DNA of 64,000 bases, taken from positions 31,732,074 through 31,796,073 of the forward strand of contig CM065299.1 in assembly GCA_032871835.1 (NCBI GenBank), in the 5' to 3' direction. A program made the position numbers and the translations under genes. Under the pieces are notes generated by a model that saw only the letters and a list, made by a program, of their open reading frames with translations, was not told the DNA's origin and did no database searches. The stretch's first letter is position 1. Each line of letters begins with the position of its first letter. This document shows positions 10,246 to 20,697 of the stretch, piece by piece. The stretch comes from Dipteronia dyeriana. Lineage: Eukaryota; Streptophyta; Magnoliopsida; Sapindales; Sapindaceae.

Positions 10246-11860
10246 AATGGCAGGAAGCAGAAGTAGTTCAGGGAATGGCCAAAAATCACCAGGCGATTTC
10301 CATGTTGGCAACACGTCACAAGATCCTGCAGCAAACACAGAAAACTAGCCTGAGCACCTGGCAAGGATCCAGCAAGTTCCTCCAACTAACAGAGATCTTA
10401 CGCTGCATTTCCAAGAGGCCTTACAGCAATTGGTGACAGACGCAGTAAGGGAAGGGATTGATCTACTAGCTGTAGGAGCACATACTCCCAATCTTCCACC
10501 CGTAAGGCTCCGTTCGGTGGTGGTTGGTCCAGCAATAACTATGACAGAAATCAGAAGGAACTCTCCGGCTGAACAGAAAACACTTGAAGAGGAACAACAT
10601 CACCAGAGGCTGGACCACAATCAAATAGTACGTGCCAGACATCGTAAATACAACCGGCACAGAGGTCGGCCATCATCAGAAGACAGTGATCAACACCATC
10701 GCAAACGTCATCATGGAGTCACACGAGAGGACCGATATCAGAGTGAAGAGTTTGAGGAAAGAATGACGATAACCCAACGGTTTAACCGTCGGGGAAGTCC
10801 GATGGGGGACAGAGATGTCACGATCCAGAGCCTAACTCGAGAAGTCGAGAATAACAGGCGACAGATGGAGGCATTGGTCAAACGTTATGGTTGTAACGAT
10901 CTATCCGACGATGACTCTGACAGTCCATTCACCAGGGAGATTTTATGGACCTCTTTCCCAGAAAGATTCAGGATGCCGCATGTGGAGCAATTCAAAAAAG
11001 ATACAGATCCAAAGGAGCACGTTAGATGATATAAAAGTGCCATGGCTCAATATGCCCGAAGTGACCCCCTATTGTGTCTCAACTTTCTGCAAACACTGGG
11101 GGACACAGGGTCAAGATGGTTCGGAAGATTACCCCCGGCGAGCATCAAAAATTTCAGCGAACTGAGCAGGAGTTTCTCAAGGCAATTCCTGAGCAATGTT
11201 CACAGGAAAAAGTCGGTGGCCTACCTCTCTCAAATAAAGCAGGGGAAGGACGAGTCATTAAAAAAGTACTTGGGCCGGTTCGGCCAAGCAGTATCAAAAA
11301 TTGGCAGTGTTAATGATGAAGCAATTATTGCTGCCTTCACCAATAACTTACAGAATGGACGACTATCTTTTGATTTGAGAAGAGCACGGCTGACTAGGTA
11401 TGCCGACATGATGGATATGGCAGGAGGATACGCTCCGGCCTAGGAGGAAGAGTTAGCTACAGGAGGAAGCTATATGCATGGAGGAAAGCCCAGACAGAAG
11501 AATACCGAATCCAATGGGCAGAATCAAAAGGAAAAATAGAAAGGGAAAGGCAAGGAGAAAAACAAGGATGAGGGTAATGGGCTTAATGCCGAACGATCCA
11601 CAGAGAAATACCGGGGCAGATATACCAACTACACCCCTCTTCGAAAAAAACAAGAAGAAATTTTAGCCATCTTGGAAGAGAAGAATATGGTGCAAGAATC
11701 GCGGCGACAATCATAGTTCGCCCGGAGAGATACAACCAAGTATTACAGGTTTCACAAGGAAACCGGGCATGAGACTTCAAAGTGTTTTCAGCTCAGAGAT
11801 TACATAGAAACTCTTATTCGGGAAGGACACCTTTCAGGATGTAATCTTGAAAAATGATGA
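10246..11860 (+). pseudogene. gag: gag of Tat copy B, with several stops
   Basis: The frame starts at ATG 10246 (reading MAGSRSSSGNGQ) and matches the gag of copy E throughout. The N-terminal part is low-complexity and basic; the conserved capsid block reads REILWTSFPERFRMPHVEQF and then FSRQFLSNVHRKKSVAYL. The C-terminus has the Tat zinc-knuckle pattern YYRFHKETGHETSKCFQL, where the first Cys of the knuckle is Tyr (copy E still has Cys). In-frame stops lie at 10346 (TAG), 11027 (TGA) and 11441 (TAG), and more follow after 11530. The product would be the retrotransposon's structural capsid protein. It cannot be made in full from this copy. Confidence 0.85.
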
Positions 11861-12080
11861 GAGATCAGAAACTAAGAGAGAAGTCAAGGTTGATCACAAC
11901 CCTGGTCAAAATCAAAGAACCAGCCCCGAAGCCAATCAAGTAATACATACAATTTTCGGAGGACCCTCTACTGGGAAAAGCAATCGAGAACTAACTCAGG
12001 AAATCATAGAAGCAATAGAAGCAAGGAATAACTTTGACGTAAACTCGGTTGAGCCAGACCCGAAAAGGGTAAAGGAATGA

Positions 12081-12989
12081 TTGGACCCAATAGTAATTAC
12101 AGAGGCAGATTCCCATGGCGTCGATGTTCGACCTAATAACGCTTTGGTTATAAGTGCCCGGATTCGCCATAAGGAAGTCCAGAGAATTTTAATAGATAAT
12201 GGGAGTTCAGCAGATATCTTGAGCGTGGCAGTGTACGACCATCTAAGACTAGACCGAAAAGATTTACATCATTTCCATACTCCATTAAGAGGGTTTAGAG
12301 GGATAGAGGTCAGGGCACTCGGGACGGTAAAATTACCCGTAAAGATCGGAACGGCACCATGCCAGAGGAATGTCCTACTCGACTTTGTGGTAGTTGACTT
12401 GGATAATTGGCCGTATAATGCATTATTGGGCTGGTCATTCCTGAATAAAACAAGGGCCGTGATGGCCACTTATGCATTAATGATCAAATTCCCAACAGAA
12501 CAAGGGGTTGAGATAGTCAAGGGATCCCAAGAGATGGCCCGAAGAGCAAACCTGTCAGTATACAGAGACAAACATGATGCTGAACAAGTGTGCACCATAA
12601 TGCAGCCAAATCAGTGTAAAGAATCCTTGTCATTCGAACTGGATCCAAGGAAGGGCTCAAATGAATACAAAACAGAATTGGTTGAAGTAGTACTTGAAGA
12701 AGACGAACCGGATAAGAAAATCAAGATCGGAGCCAACTTGGATGGAAAAGTCAAGAAAGACTTAACCAATCTGCTTAGAGAGTACAAAGATGTATTCGCT
12801 TGGAGTCACGAAGATATGATCGGAATAGATGCCCGAGTAATATCCCACCACCTCGCAGTTAGCCCGAATGTAAAACCGGTAATACAAAAGAGAAGATCGT
12901 TCAATCCTGAAAGAAGTCAAGCAATCAAACAAGATGTTGAAAAGCTATTGGCGACTGGATCAATCAGAGAAGTCAGTTACCCTCAGTAG
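12081..12989 (+). pseudogene. pol: Aspartic protease and start of reverse transcriptase, Tat copy B
   Basis: A 302-codon frame begins near ATTGGACCCAATAGTAATTAC. It carries the retropepsin active site in LIDNGSSADIL (Asp in the D-x-G-S/T-like triad, here D-N-G-S) and the flap/C-terminal part around NWPYNALLGWSFLNKTRAVM. After an acidic linker it enters the N-terminal part of the reverse transcriptase (FAWSHEDMIGID ... KKRRSFNPERSQAIKQDV-like region). It ends at a TAG (12987) after REVSYPQ, and one frameshift near 13020 is needed before the RT core continues. The upstream stretch 11861-12080 links it to gag and contains stops. Confidence 0.8.
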
Positions 12990-13700
12990 GTCGCCAACGT
13001 AGTCCTCGTCCAAAAGAAAATGGACAATGGAGGATGTGCGTAGATTTCACGGATCTAAACAAGGCATGTCCAAAGGATAGCTTTCCACTTCCAAGGATAG
13101 ACCAGCTAGTAGATGTCACAACAGGTCACGAATTGCTCAGCTTCATGGATGCTTACTCGGGATACAATCAGATCCGGATGAACAAAGCTGATGAAGAAAA
13201 AACAGCTTTCACAACGGATCAGGGTTTATATTGCTATACAGTAATGCCCTTCGGTTTAAAAAATGTAGGTGCTACGTATTAAAGGTTGGTCAACAAAATC
13301 TTCACTCGGTAAATAGGAAGGAACATGAAAGTGTACATTGATGACATGTTGACTAAAAGCGTCTCAGCAGATGAGCATGCCCGGGACCTCCGAGAGACAT
13401 TTGATACTCTGAGAAGATACCAGATGAAATTAAATCAGAACAAATGTTCATTCGGAGTCCATTCGGGGAGATTCTTGGGTTTTTAAGTCCATCAAAGAGG
13501 AATCGAAGTTAATCCTGAGAAGATCCAGGCTTTGCAAGAAATGACCTCACTAAAAACATTGAAAGAGGTACAGTGCTTAACAGGGTGTTTAGCTTCCTTG
13601 GGAAGATTCATCTCAAGGGCTACAGACAGGTACGCACCCTTCTTCAAGATAATCAAAAAAGGGAAATGACTCGAGTGGAATAAAAAGTGCGAGCAGGCAT
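12990..13700 (+). pseudogene. pol: Reverse transcriptase core, Tat copy B, broken
   Basis: RT motifs appear in order: MCVDFTDLNKACPKDSFPLP, FMDAYSGYNQI, TAFTTDQGLYCYTVMPFGLK, and the catalytic YIDD box at 13334-13345 (VYIDDML), then the thumb region SFGVHSGRFLGF and LTGCLASLGRFISRATD. The frame is interrupted by a shift near 13020 and stops at 13280 (TAA), about 13312, 13482 and 13668. The catalytic Asp pair remains, so decay is through stops and not through loss of the active site. Confidence 0.85.
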
Positions 13701-13720
13701 TCTTAAAAATAAAAGAGTAC

Positions 13721-14140
13721 TTGGGACAGGCTCCCGTTCTCTCAAAACCGCAAAAAGGGGAAATACTTCAGCTGTATCTGTCAATAACCGAGCTTGCAGC
13801 AAGTTCAGTCTTAGTCAGAACAGAAGATGAAGTACAGAAACCAGTGTATTATCCCAGCAAGGCACTCGTACCGGCTGAGACCAGGTACTCACAAGCAAAG
13901 AAGATGGCCTTAGCATTGGTTTCAGCGGCAAAAAAGCTGAGACCATATTTTCAAGCCCATACAATCCAGGTTCTCACCAATTGCCCATTAAGACAAATTT
14001 TACAAAAACCAGAAATATCAGGAAGACTTACCAAATGGACAATCGAGCTAAGTGAATTCGATATTCATTATGTCCCCAGAACCTCCCTCAAAGGACAAGC
14101 TGTGGCAGACCTCATAGCCGAGTTCACAGAACCAAACCTG
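13721..14140 (+). pseudogene. pol: RT-associated RNase H, Tat copy B
   Basis: The 5' part of a 244-codon open frame aligns with the reverse-transcriptase RNase H of Ty3/gypsy elements: LYLSITELAASSVLVRTEDE, PVYYPSKAL, AETRYSQAKKMALALV and the tail LTKWTIELSEFDIHYVPR. The first catalytic Asp expected in the 'L.SD' strand reads as LYLS-I here, as in many Tat copies where this domain is degenerate and a second RNase H is present. It would normally degrade the RNA strand of the RNA-DNA hybrid. Confidence 0.75.
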
Positions 14141-14159
14141 AAAGAAAAAAGACTCTTGG

Positions 14160-14455
14160 AAAAGAGTTTCCTATGGAAACTGTATGTTGATGGCTCTTCA
14201 AATACTCATGGTAGTGGGACAGGGATCGTAGTTCACACCCCAGAAGGAGATGATGTTGAATGTGCCATGAGATTTGATTTTAAAGCAACCAATAATCAAG
14301 CCGAGTACGAGGCATTGTTAGCTGGAATCAGAGTCTGCATAGCTCTCGGGGCAGATGAAGTTGAGATATTCAGCCAGGTAGTTGTCAACCAGGTTATGGA
14401 TGAGTACCAGACCAAAGATGAAGGAATGATAGCCTACCGTGACATCGCGAAATAG
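14160..14455 (+). pseudogene. Second, archaeal-type RNase H, Tat copy B
   Basis: This second RNase H starts at WKLYVDGSSNTHGSGTGIV, whose Asp begins the active site, and continues through the Glu-bearing NNQAEYEALLAGIRVCIALG. The frame closes with TAG after YRDIAK at 14455, shortly before the domain would end. A duplicated RNase H of this kind between RT-RNase H and integrase is a diagnostic of the Tat lineage. It also occurs in copy D near 29180-28958. Confidence 0.85.
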
Positions 14456-14689
14456 ATCCTCCAAAAATTTTAAGAATACAAGATCGCTCAGATCCCTAGT
14501 GAAGAAAATGAAAAGGCTGACACATTGTCTAAATTAGCGTCAGCAACAACCTCAATCAGACCAAAGACCATTCCAGTTGCACACCTCCTTAAACCGAGTA
14601 CAGCTGAACCTAAGCATTTGGAAATTTCAAAAATCTGAACACCGCAAGAAGGTTGGCTGGTCCAGCTGAGAAGTTTCCTGGAAGAAGAC

Positions 14690-15892
14690 ATGCTCCCGGA
14701 AGATCCGGTATTAGCAAAGCGCATCAGGTATCGATCGGCTAGGTATACCATGATCGGAGGAGAATTATACAGAAGGGGGTTTTCCCGAGCTCTCCAGAGA
14801 TGTGTACTGGAAGAGGATGCACATCGAATACTTCAAGAGATCCACGGAGGAGTTTACGGGAACCACACTGCGGGTAGAAGTCTAGCGCATAAGGTACTCA
14901 GGCAAGGCTATTACTGGCCTACGATTTTCTCAGACGCACAACAATGGTCGTAAAGTTGTAATACCTGTCAAATGATTGCTAACGATATCCGACAACCCCC
15001 AGAAATACTCAGAAACCTCACCGCCCCATGGCCATTCACCATGTGGGGCCTAGACCCGATCGGCCAAATGCTAGCTGGGACAAGGGGTGGAGCAAAGCAC
15101 GCCATAGTCGTTGTCGATTATTTCACAAAATGGGCAGAAGCTGAAGCGCTGGTGCATATAACAAAAGCTAACACCATAAATTTTGTAAAGAAAAACATAC
15201 TTTATAGGTTTGGAGTTCCGGACACTATAATCACTGACAATGGCACCCAGTTTGATAACCTGAAGTTCAGACAGTTGTTCGAGAAGTACCAGATTGCTAA
15301 TTACTATGCCACACCAGCCCACCCTCAAACAAATGGGCAGGTAGAAGCAGTAAATAAAATTATCAAGCACACCATCAAAGCAAAGCTGGATGCCAAAAAA
15401 GGAAGCTGGGTTGAAAAGCTTCCCGAAGTATTATGGGCATATCGGACCACAGCGAAGACTTCAACAAGAGAGACTCCATACACTTTAGCATTTGGAACAG
15501 AAGCTGTTATTCCTATAGAAACATCGTATGTGTCACCACGGGTCAGGTTATACGATGAAGAACAGAATGTTGATATGCTACTACAAAGTTTGGATGAGTT
15601 AGAAGAAAAGAGGGAAAAGTCCCGAATAAGAAATATAGCATATCAACAAAGAGTGGCTCGCCACTACAACTCTCGTGTTCGGATCAGGAAATTCTAGCTA
15701 GGAGACCTGGTGCTCAGGAAGGTGTCATTAAACATAAAAAATAAAGCCGCAGGGTCCCTGGCTAATAAATGGGCAGGTCCATACAAGATCGAGGGGATAG
15801 CTGGCCATGGAGCTTATTTGATTGCTCGACCCAATGGAGGGTTTTTACCCCGACCATACAATGCCCAATATCTGAAGATTTTCTATCCTTAA
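14690..15892 (+). pseudogene. pol: Integrase of Tat copy B
   Basis: Three adjoining frames give an almost complete integrase. The zinc-binding domain has both His (IHGGVYGNHTAG) and both Cys (CNTCQ), with a TAA between them at about 14951. The catalytic core keeps all three acidic residues: Asp in WGLDPIGQ (about 15053), Asp in ITDNGTQF (about 15236) and Glu in NGQVEAVN (about 15344). A TAG near 15695 splits the core from the C-terminal domain LGDLVLRKV ... PYNAQYLKIFYP, which ends with TAA at 15892. No chromodomain follows, as expected for Tat. Only two stops separate it from a full product. Confidence 0.85.
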
Positions 15893-16472
15893 AATTACAT
15901 GTTCTTTTTTCTAGTCAGGACAATATTAGTTAGCATAAATATTAAACTGTAATTTGAATCTTTGTTGATTTTTACAGTAATAAATAAAACTACTAGGAAT
16001 TTTCGAAAGAAAAGCATCTAGCTCGGGATTTCCAAGAGAAAGCATATGATAGTAAGAACATATGGAAGAAGAGCATGATAATAAGAACATGCAAATAGAA
16101 TTCTCGGGACCATCAAATCCCGAATGGGTGGAGAAGCTCGTAGGAGCATGTCAGCCGAGCAGGGTCTAAATAACCTTCGTAAAAAGGTAAACCCGATGCA
16201 CCAGACTCTGGAAAAATGTTCAGGACGCTATCGGGAGAAATTCCGGTGAAATGCGTAGCTGTGTTGAAGCAATTTCTTTTTTTTTTAAAAAAAGAGCTCA
16301 ACGATTCGGCAAACCCTTGCCCATAAAAACTGGGGAGACGTCCTTGATATTGCGTAAGGACTCAAACGTTTGATCATGGTGAGCCTTGATGTAATGTTCG
16401 GGTAGCAACCGGGTATGAAACACAAGTGCAAACTTGCCTGTTTCAAGATGACTCGGTTAATAATAAAGAGTC
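15893..16472 (+). other. Non-coding region after integrase, copy B
   Basis: No protein is supported. 15893 to about 16214 is repeated in inverted orientation at about 17642-17985 (copy E). The block at about 16295-16350, with ACGATTCGGCAAACCCTTG and GGGGAGACGTCC, is also found in copy C near 22937-22985, and a diverged form lies inverted near 26990-27030 (copy D). It is therefore a conserved piece of the Tat 3' untranslated region. An uninterrupted T9A7 run sits near 16280. Confidence 0.65.
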
Positions 16473-16672
16473 AGTTTAATAAGATACTTGGCAATTGAAG
16501 TCATTCGGGTAACAACCAGTTTAATAAGATACTCGGTTAAGTTACCCGAACATCAGCCAGTTTAATAAGATACTTGGCAATTGAAGTCATTCAGGTAACA
16601 ACCGGTTTAATAAGATACTCGGTTAAGTTACCCGAACATCAGCCAGTTTAATACAGTACTCGGTAACAATCA
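16473..16672 (+). repeat. 86 bp tandem repeat in the Tat 3' region
   Basis: Unit starts at 16473, 16559 and 16645 (AGTTTAATA...), giving two full 86 bp copies and a third of about 28 bp. Each unit contains two sub-repeats that start AGTTTAATAAGATACT, followed by TGGCAATTGAAG or CGGTTAAGTTACCCGAAC. The two full copies differ at only a few bases. Confidence 0.85.
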
Positions 16673-16804
16673 GCAATAAACAGATCAAGACCATTCAATT
16701 CAAAATAAAATAGAATTTTATTGCTCCTAAAAGAATGGTTACAGTTCAAAGAATGGTTCTGTACAAAGTAAAAAATAATCAGAATTTTCTACAATTCTAC
16801 AAAA

Positions 16805-17641
16805 TTAAGGTTGCGAGGATTTCGAGCCTTTGCCAATACTCGGATCTGGCACCATCTCATACTCACGAAGCAGGCTCTCATTAGACGGCCAAGTGATATC
16901 GTCGACAGTATAATCCATCCACTGGCTGTAATCCTCACCAGGGACTGACCCGACGTCCGGGACTACACCCTCCACCGACTCTTAACTTGCATAAAAGGTC
17001 GAGAGAGAATGCTCGGACGGAATCTCTAAATGCATGGGATGAGACTCTTTGCCTTGACTACGGCAGTAGGTTCTCTATTCCTTTATCTGAATCCGAAGAG
17101 ATTCCAAGGACCAGTCCACGTGGTGTTTGATTGACAGCTCCCAATTATCTCGGGCCTTCTTAGTCGCCCTATTCTTAACTTTGAAGAACTCACCGACCGA
17201 AACTAGCCCACGTTGAAATTCTCGAAGAAGTAGGGCATCGTAAGCAGAGGATATTTTAAAATGATCCAACCTTTGGACTTCAAGTTCCAACCTGGCCTCT
17301 CCGGAAAGGGATTCAACTGTCAGCACTTGGAGCTCCAGATCTTCAATTTTTTGGTCATACGCCGACTTCGCCTGCTCTGCCTCCTGCTCGGCCTTGAGCA
17401 TGGATTCTTCAATAGAAGATAGAAGATTTTGAAGTGATGCAACATTCTCATCTGCCAGAGATGCCTTATCCTTGGCTTCAATCTGCTTCGCCAGACAATG
17501 GTCAGCAAATATTTGTACAGAACTGACCTCCTGCTGGTAAGCTTTCTCGGCTCGAGCACGGCCCTCCTCACTCGCCTTCAGCTGAGCCTCTAGATGCCTT
17601 ATTCGATCGGCTTGATGTTGCTGCGTCTGAATAAGATCAGA
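16805..17641 (-). pseudogene. C-terminal coiled-coil part of the antisense Tat ORF, copy B
   Basis: Read on the minus strand from the element junction, the frame gives a long coiled coil (HQADRIRHLEAQLKASEEGR, LENSIEESM-like heptads, EAEQAKSAYDQKIEDLELQV), then a C-terminal tail. A TAG stop at 17075 and a TAA near 16985 interrupt it; past them the same frame continues through an acidic tail (SQWMDYTVDDITWPS) to TAA at 16805. An AATAAA-type signal on the minus strand follows near 16715. This fits the C-terminal half of the PF04195-like protein whose N-terminus is seen at 495-1301 in copy A. The open frame also extends to 17737, but its first ~32 codons come from the inverted copy E and are chimeric. 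Confidence 0.6.
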
Positions 17642-17987
17642 GCATTTTTCCAGAGTCTGGTGCATCGGGTTTGCCTTTTTACGAAGGTCATTTTGACCCT
17701 GCTCGGCTGGCATGCTCCTACGAGCTTCTCCGCCCATTCGGATTTGATGGTCTTGAGAATTCTATTTGCATGTTCTTATTATCATGCTCTGCTTCCATAT
17801 ATTCTTATTATCATATGCCTTCTTTTGGAAATCCTGAGCTAGATGCTATCCTTTCGGAAATTCCGAGTAGTTTTATTTATTACTGTAAAAAATCAACAAA
17901 GATTTAAATTACAGTTTAATATTTATCCTGACTAATATTGTCCTGACTAGAAGAAAGAATAAAATATTTAATATAAATATATATATT

Positions 17988-18098
17988 TTAAGGATAGAAA
18001 ATCTTCAGATATTGGGCATTGTATGGTCGGGGTAAAACCCCTCCATTGGGTCGAGCAATCCAATGAAATCCATGGCCGACTATTCCTAAGATCTTGTA
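17988..18098 (-). pseudogene. pol: Last codons of integrase, copy E
   Basis: The minus strand reads GIVGHGFHWIARPNGGVLPR then PYNAQYLKIFYP and TAA at 17988, matching the end of the copy B integrase. Directly upstream (about 18091-18100) the sequence jumps to the region between protease and RT. Confidence 0.85.
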
Positions 18099-18164
18099 TT
18101 CTTTAAGCGGATTGGTGAGGTCTTGCTTGATTTTTCCTCCCAGTTAGCCCCGATCTTAACCACC

Positions 18165-18800
18165 TTATCTGGTTCTTTTAATCACTTCAACTAGTTCTGC
18201 TTTGGATTCATTTAAATCCTCCATTGGATCCAACTTGAATGATAAGGATTCTTTACACTGATTTGGTTGCATTATGGTGCACACCTGTTCAGCATCATTC
18301 TTGCCTTTGTATACTGACAGGTTTGCTCTTCTGGCCATCTCTTGGGATCCCTTGACTATCCCGACCCCTTGGTCTGTCGGGAACTTGATCATTAATGCAT
18401 AAATAGCGGTTACAACCCTTGTTTTATTCAGGAATGGCTGACCCAATAATGCATTATACGGCCAATTGTCTAAGTCAACTACCACGAAGTCGAGCAGGTA
18501 GTCCTCTGGCAAGGTGCTGTTCCAATCTTCACAAGCAGTTTTACCGTCCCGAGTGACCTTGACTTCTATCCCTCCAAACCCCCTTAATGGAGTATGGAAA
18601 TGCTGTAAATCTTTTCGTTCTAGCCTTAGCTAGTCATAGACGGCCACATTGAGGATGTCTGGTGAACTCCCATTATCTATTAAAATTCTCCGGACTTCCC
18701 GATGGCCAATCCGGGCACTTATAACCAAGGCGTCAGGCACTTATAACCAAGGAGTCATTAGGCCGAACATCGACACCATGGGAATCTGCCTCTGTAAAGA
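18165..18800 (-). pseudogene. pol: Aspartic protease of Tat copy E
   Basis: Minus-strand translation follows the copy B protease: RRILIDNGSSPDILNVAVYD with the active-site Asp, then VVDLDNWPYNALLGQPFLNK and an Asp/Glu-rich linker. Changes include a stop near 18630 (Gln/His to TAG within the conserved YDHLRL), a frame break near 18530-18560, and a tandem duplication of GCACTTATAACCAAGG near 18715-18755. Confidence 0.75.
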
Positions 18801-18999
18801 CTATCGGGTCTCATCCTTCCTTCACCCTTTTCGGGTCTGGCTCAACCGAGTTTACGTTGAAGTTATTCCTTGCTTCTATTATTTCTCTGATTTCCTGAGT
18901 TCGTTCTTGGTTGCTTTTCCCGGTAGAGGGTCCTCCGTATATCGTATGTATTACCTAATTGGCCTCGGGACTGGGCCATTGATTTCGTCCAGAGTGATC

Positions 19000-20652
19000 T
19001 GCCTTAACTTCTTTCTTAGTTTCTGATTTCTCATCTTTTTTTAAGATTACATCCCGCAAGTGCCCTTCCCTAATAAGAGTCTCTATGTAATCTCTTAGCT
19101 GGAAACACTTTGAAGTCTCGTGCCCGGTTTTCTTGTGAAATCTACAATACTTGGTTGCATCTCTCCGGGCGAACTGAGATTGTTACCGTTGTTCTTGCAC
19201 CATATTCTTTTCTTCCAAGATGGCTAAAATTTCATCTTGTTTTTTCCGCAGAGGGGTGTAATTGGTATATCTGCCTCTGTATTTCTCTGTGGACCGTTCA
19301 GCATTGAGCCCATTACCCTCATCCTTGTTTTTCTCCTTGTCGTTCCCTTTTAGCTTTCCCTTTTTATTCTGCCCTTTGGTTTCAACATCCTTCTGTTCGG
19401 GCTTTCCTCCGTGCATATAGCTCCCCTCTATAGCTAATTCTTCTTCTTCGGCCAGTGCGTATCCTCCTGCCATGTCCATCATGTCAGCATATCTAGTTAG
19501 TCGTGCTCTTCTCAAATCAAAGGATAGTCGTTCATTCTATAAATTATTGATGAATGCAGCGATTATGGCTTCATCGTTTGCACTGCCAATCTCTGATACC
19601 CCTTGGCCGAATCTTCCTAGATATTTCTTCAGTGACTCATCTTTCCCTTGTTTTATTTGAGCAAGATGAGCCACTGACTTTTTCCTGTGAATGTTACTCA
19701 GAAATTGCCTTGAGAAGCTCCTGCTTAATTCACTGAAACTCTTGATGCTTGCTGAAGGTAACCTTCCGAACCACCTCGACCCCATATCTCCCAGAGTTTG
19801 TGGGAAATTGAGACATAATAAGGGATCAATATGGGCATACTGGGCCATGGCGCTTTTATAGCGTCTCACATGCTGTTTCGGGTCCGTGTCTTTCTTAAAC
19901 TGCTCCACGTGGGGCATCCTGAACCTTTCTAGGAAAGGGGTCCGTAAGATTTCCTTGGTAAATGGGCTGTCTGAGTCGTCGTCAGATAAATCGTTATAGC
20001 CATAACGTCTGACCAAGGCATCCATTTGACGCCTATTGTTCTCGACTTCTTGAGTTAGGCTCTGGATCACAACATCTCTGTCCCCTACCGGGCTTCCTCG
20101 ACGGTTGAACCATTGGGTAACTGTCATTCTTTTTGGCTCTTCACTTTGATGCCGAGTTTCTCGCATGACTTTATAATGATGTTTGTGATAAGGCCGATCG
20201 CTATCTTCTGATAACGATCGATCCCTGTGCCGGTCATATTTACGGTGTCTAGTGCTGACTGTTTGATTGTGGTCCAGCCTCTGGTGATGTTGTTCCTCTT
20301 CAAGAGTTTCCTGTCCAGCCGGGTTGATTGGGAAAGAGTTTCTTCTTGTTTCTGGCATAGTTATTCCTGGCCCAACCACCACCGAACGAAGCCTTACGGG
20401 TGGAGGATTGGGAGTATGTGCTCCTACAGCCAGTAGATCAATCCCTTCCCTCGTTGCGTCTGTCACCAATTGTTGCAAGGCCTCTTGGAAACGCAGCGTA
20501 AGATCTCTGTTGGTTGGAGAAACTTGATGGATCCCTGCCAGGTGTACAAGCTGGTTTTCTGTGTTTGCTGTAGGATCTTGTGACATGTTGCCAACATGGA
20601 AATCGCCTGGTGATTTTTGGCCATTCCTTGAACTACTTCTACTTCCTGCCAT
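19000..20652 (-). pseudogene. gag: gag of Tat copy E, nearly intact
   Basis: From ATG 20652 the frame is open for about 370 codons (basic, low-complexity N-terminus, then the capsid block FLERFRMPHVEQFKKDTDPK and FSRQFLSNIHRKKSVAHLAQ) to a TAG at 19537-19539, where copy B has CAG. The same frame goes on through a Lys/Asn/Glu-rich linker to a second stop at 19183, then the zinc knuckle YCRFHKKTGHETSKCFQL near 19150-19095. The Cys and His ligands are kept. So two stops separate this from a full capsid protein. It is the best-preserved gag in the window. Confidence 0.85.
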
Positions 20653-20679
20653 TGCTTTTAACAAGTTCGGAGGTTCGCC

Positions 20680-20697
20680 CCTCCTTCTAGCTCCAAT
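20680..20697 (-). other. Primer-binding site, copy E
   Basis: On the minus strand ATTGGAGCTAGAAGGAGG directly follows the LTR end CAACA. TGG can pair with a tRNA CCA end. Confidence 0.65.

Larger units (their letters stand above)
9310..17641 (+). mobile_element. Tat-type Ty3/gypsy retrotransposon copy B, lacking its 3' end
   Basis: The order is 5' LTR (9310-10200), primer-binding region, gag, protease, reverse transcriptase, RNase H, a second archaeal-type RNase H, integrase, a non-coding region with an 86 bp tandem repeat, and the C-terminal part of an antisense ORF. The second RNase H between RT-RNase H and integrase, together with the antisense ORF, places it in the Tat lineage. All coding parts carry stops or frame breaks, so the copy is inactive. 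No 3' LTR follows; at about 17641 the sequence switches to the inverted copy E. The 5 bp left of the LTR (AATAT) find no partner at the far end. Confidence 0.85.

Noticed and set aside
15071..15370. 99-codon minus-strand frame within integrase
   Set aside because: Antisense reading of the conserved integrase core.
17642..17737. The first 32 codons of the coiled-coil frame (MGGEARRSM...) as the true start of that protein
   Set aside because: The same DNA occurs right after integrase in copy B (16128-16214), where it continues into non-coding sequence. It belongs to the post-integrase region of copy E and was joined to the coil by the junction.
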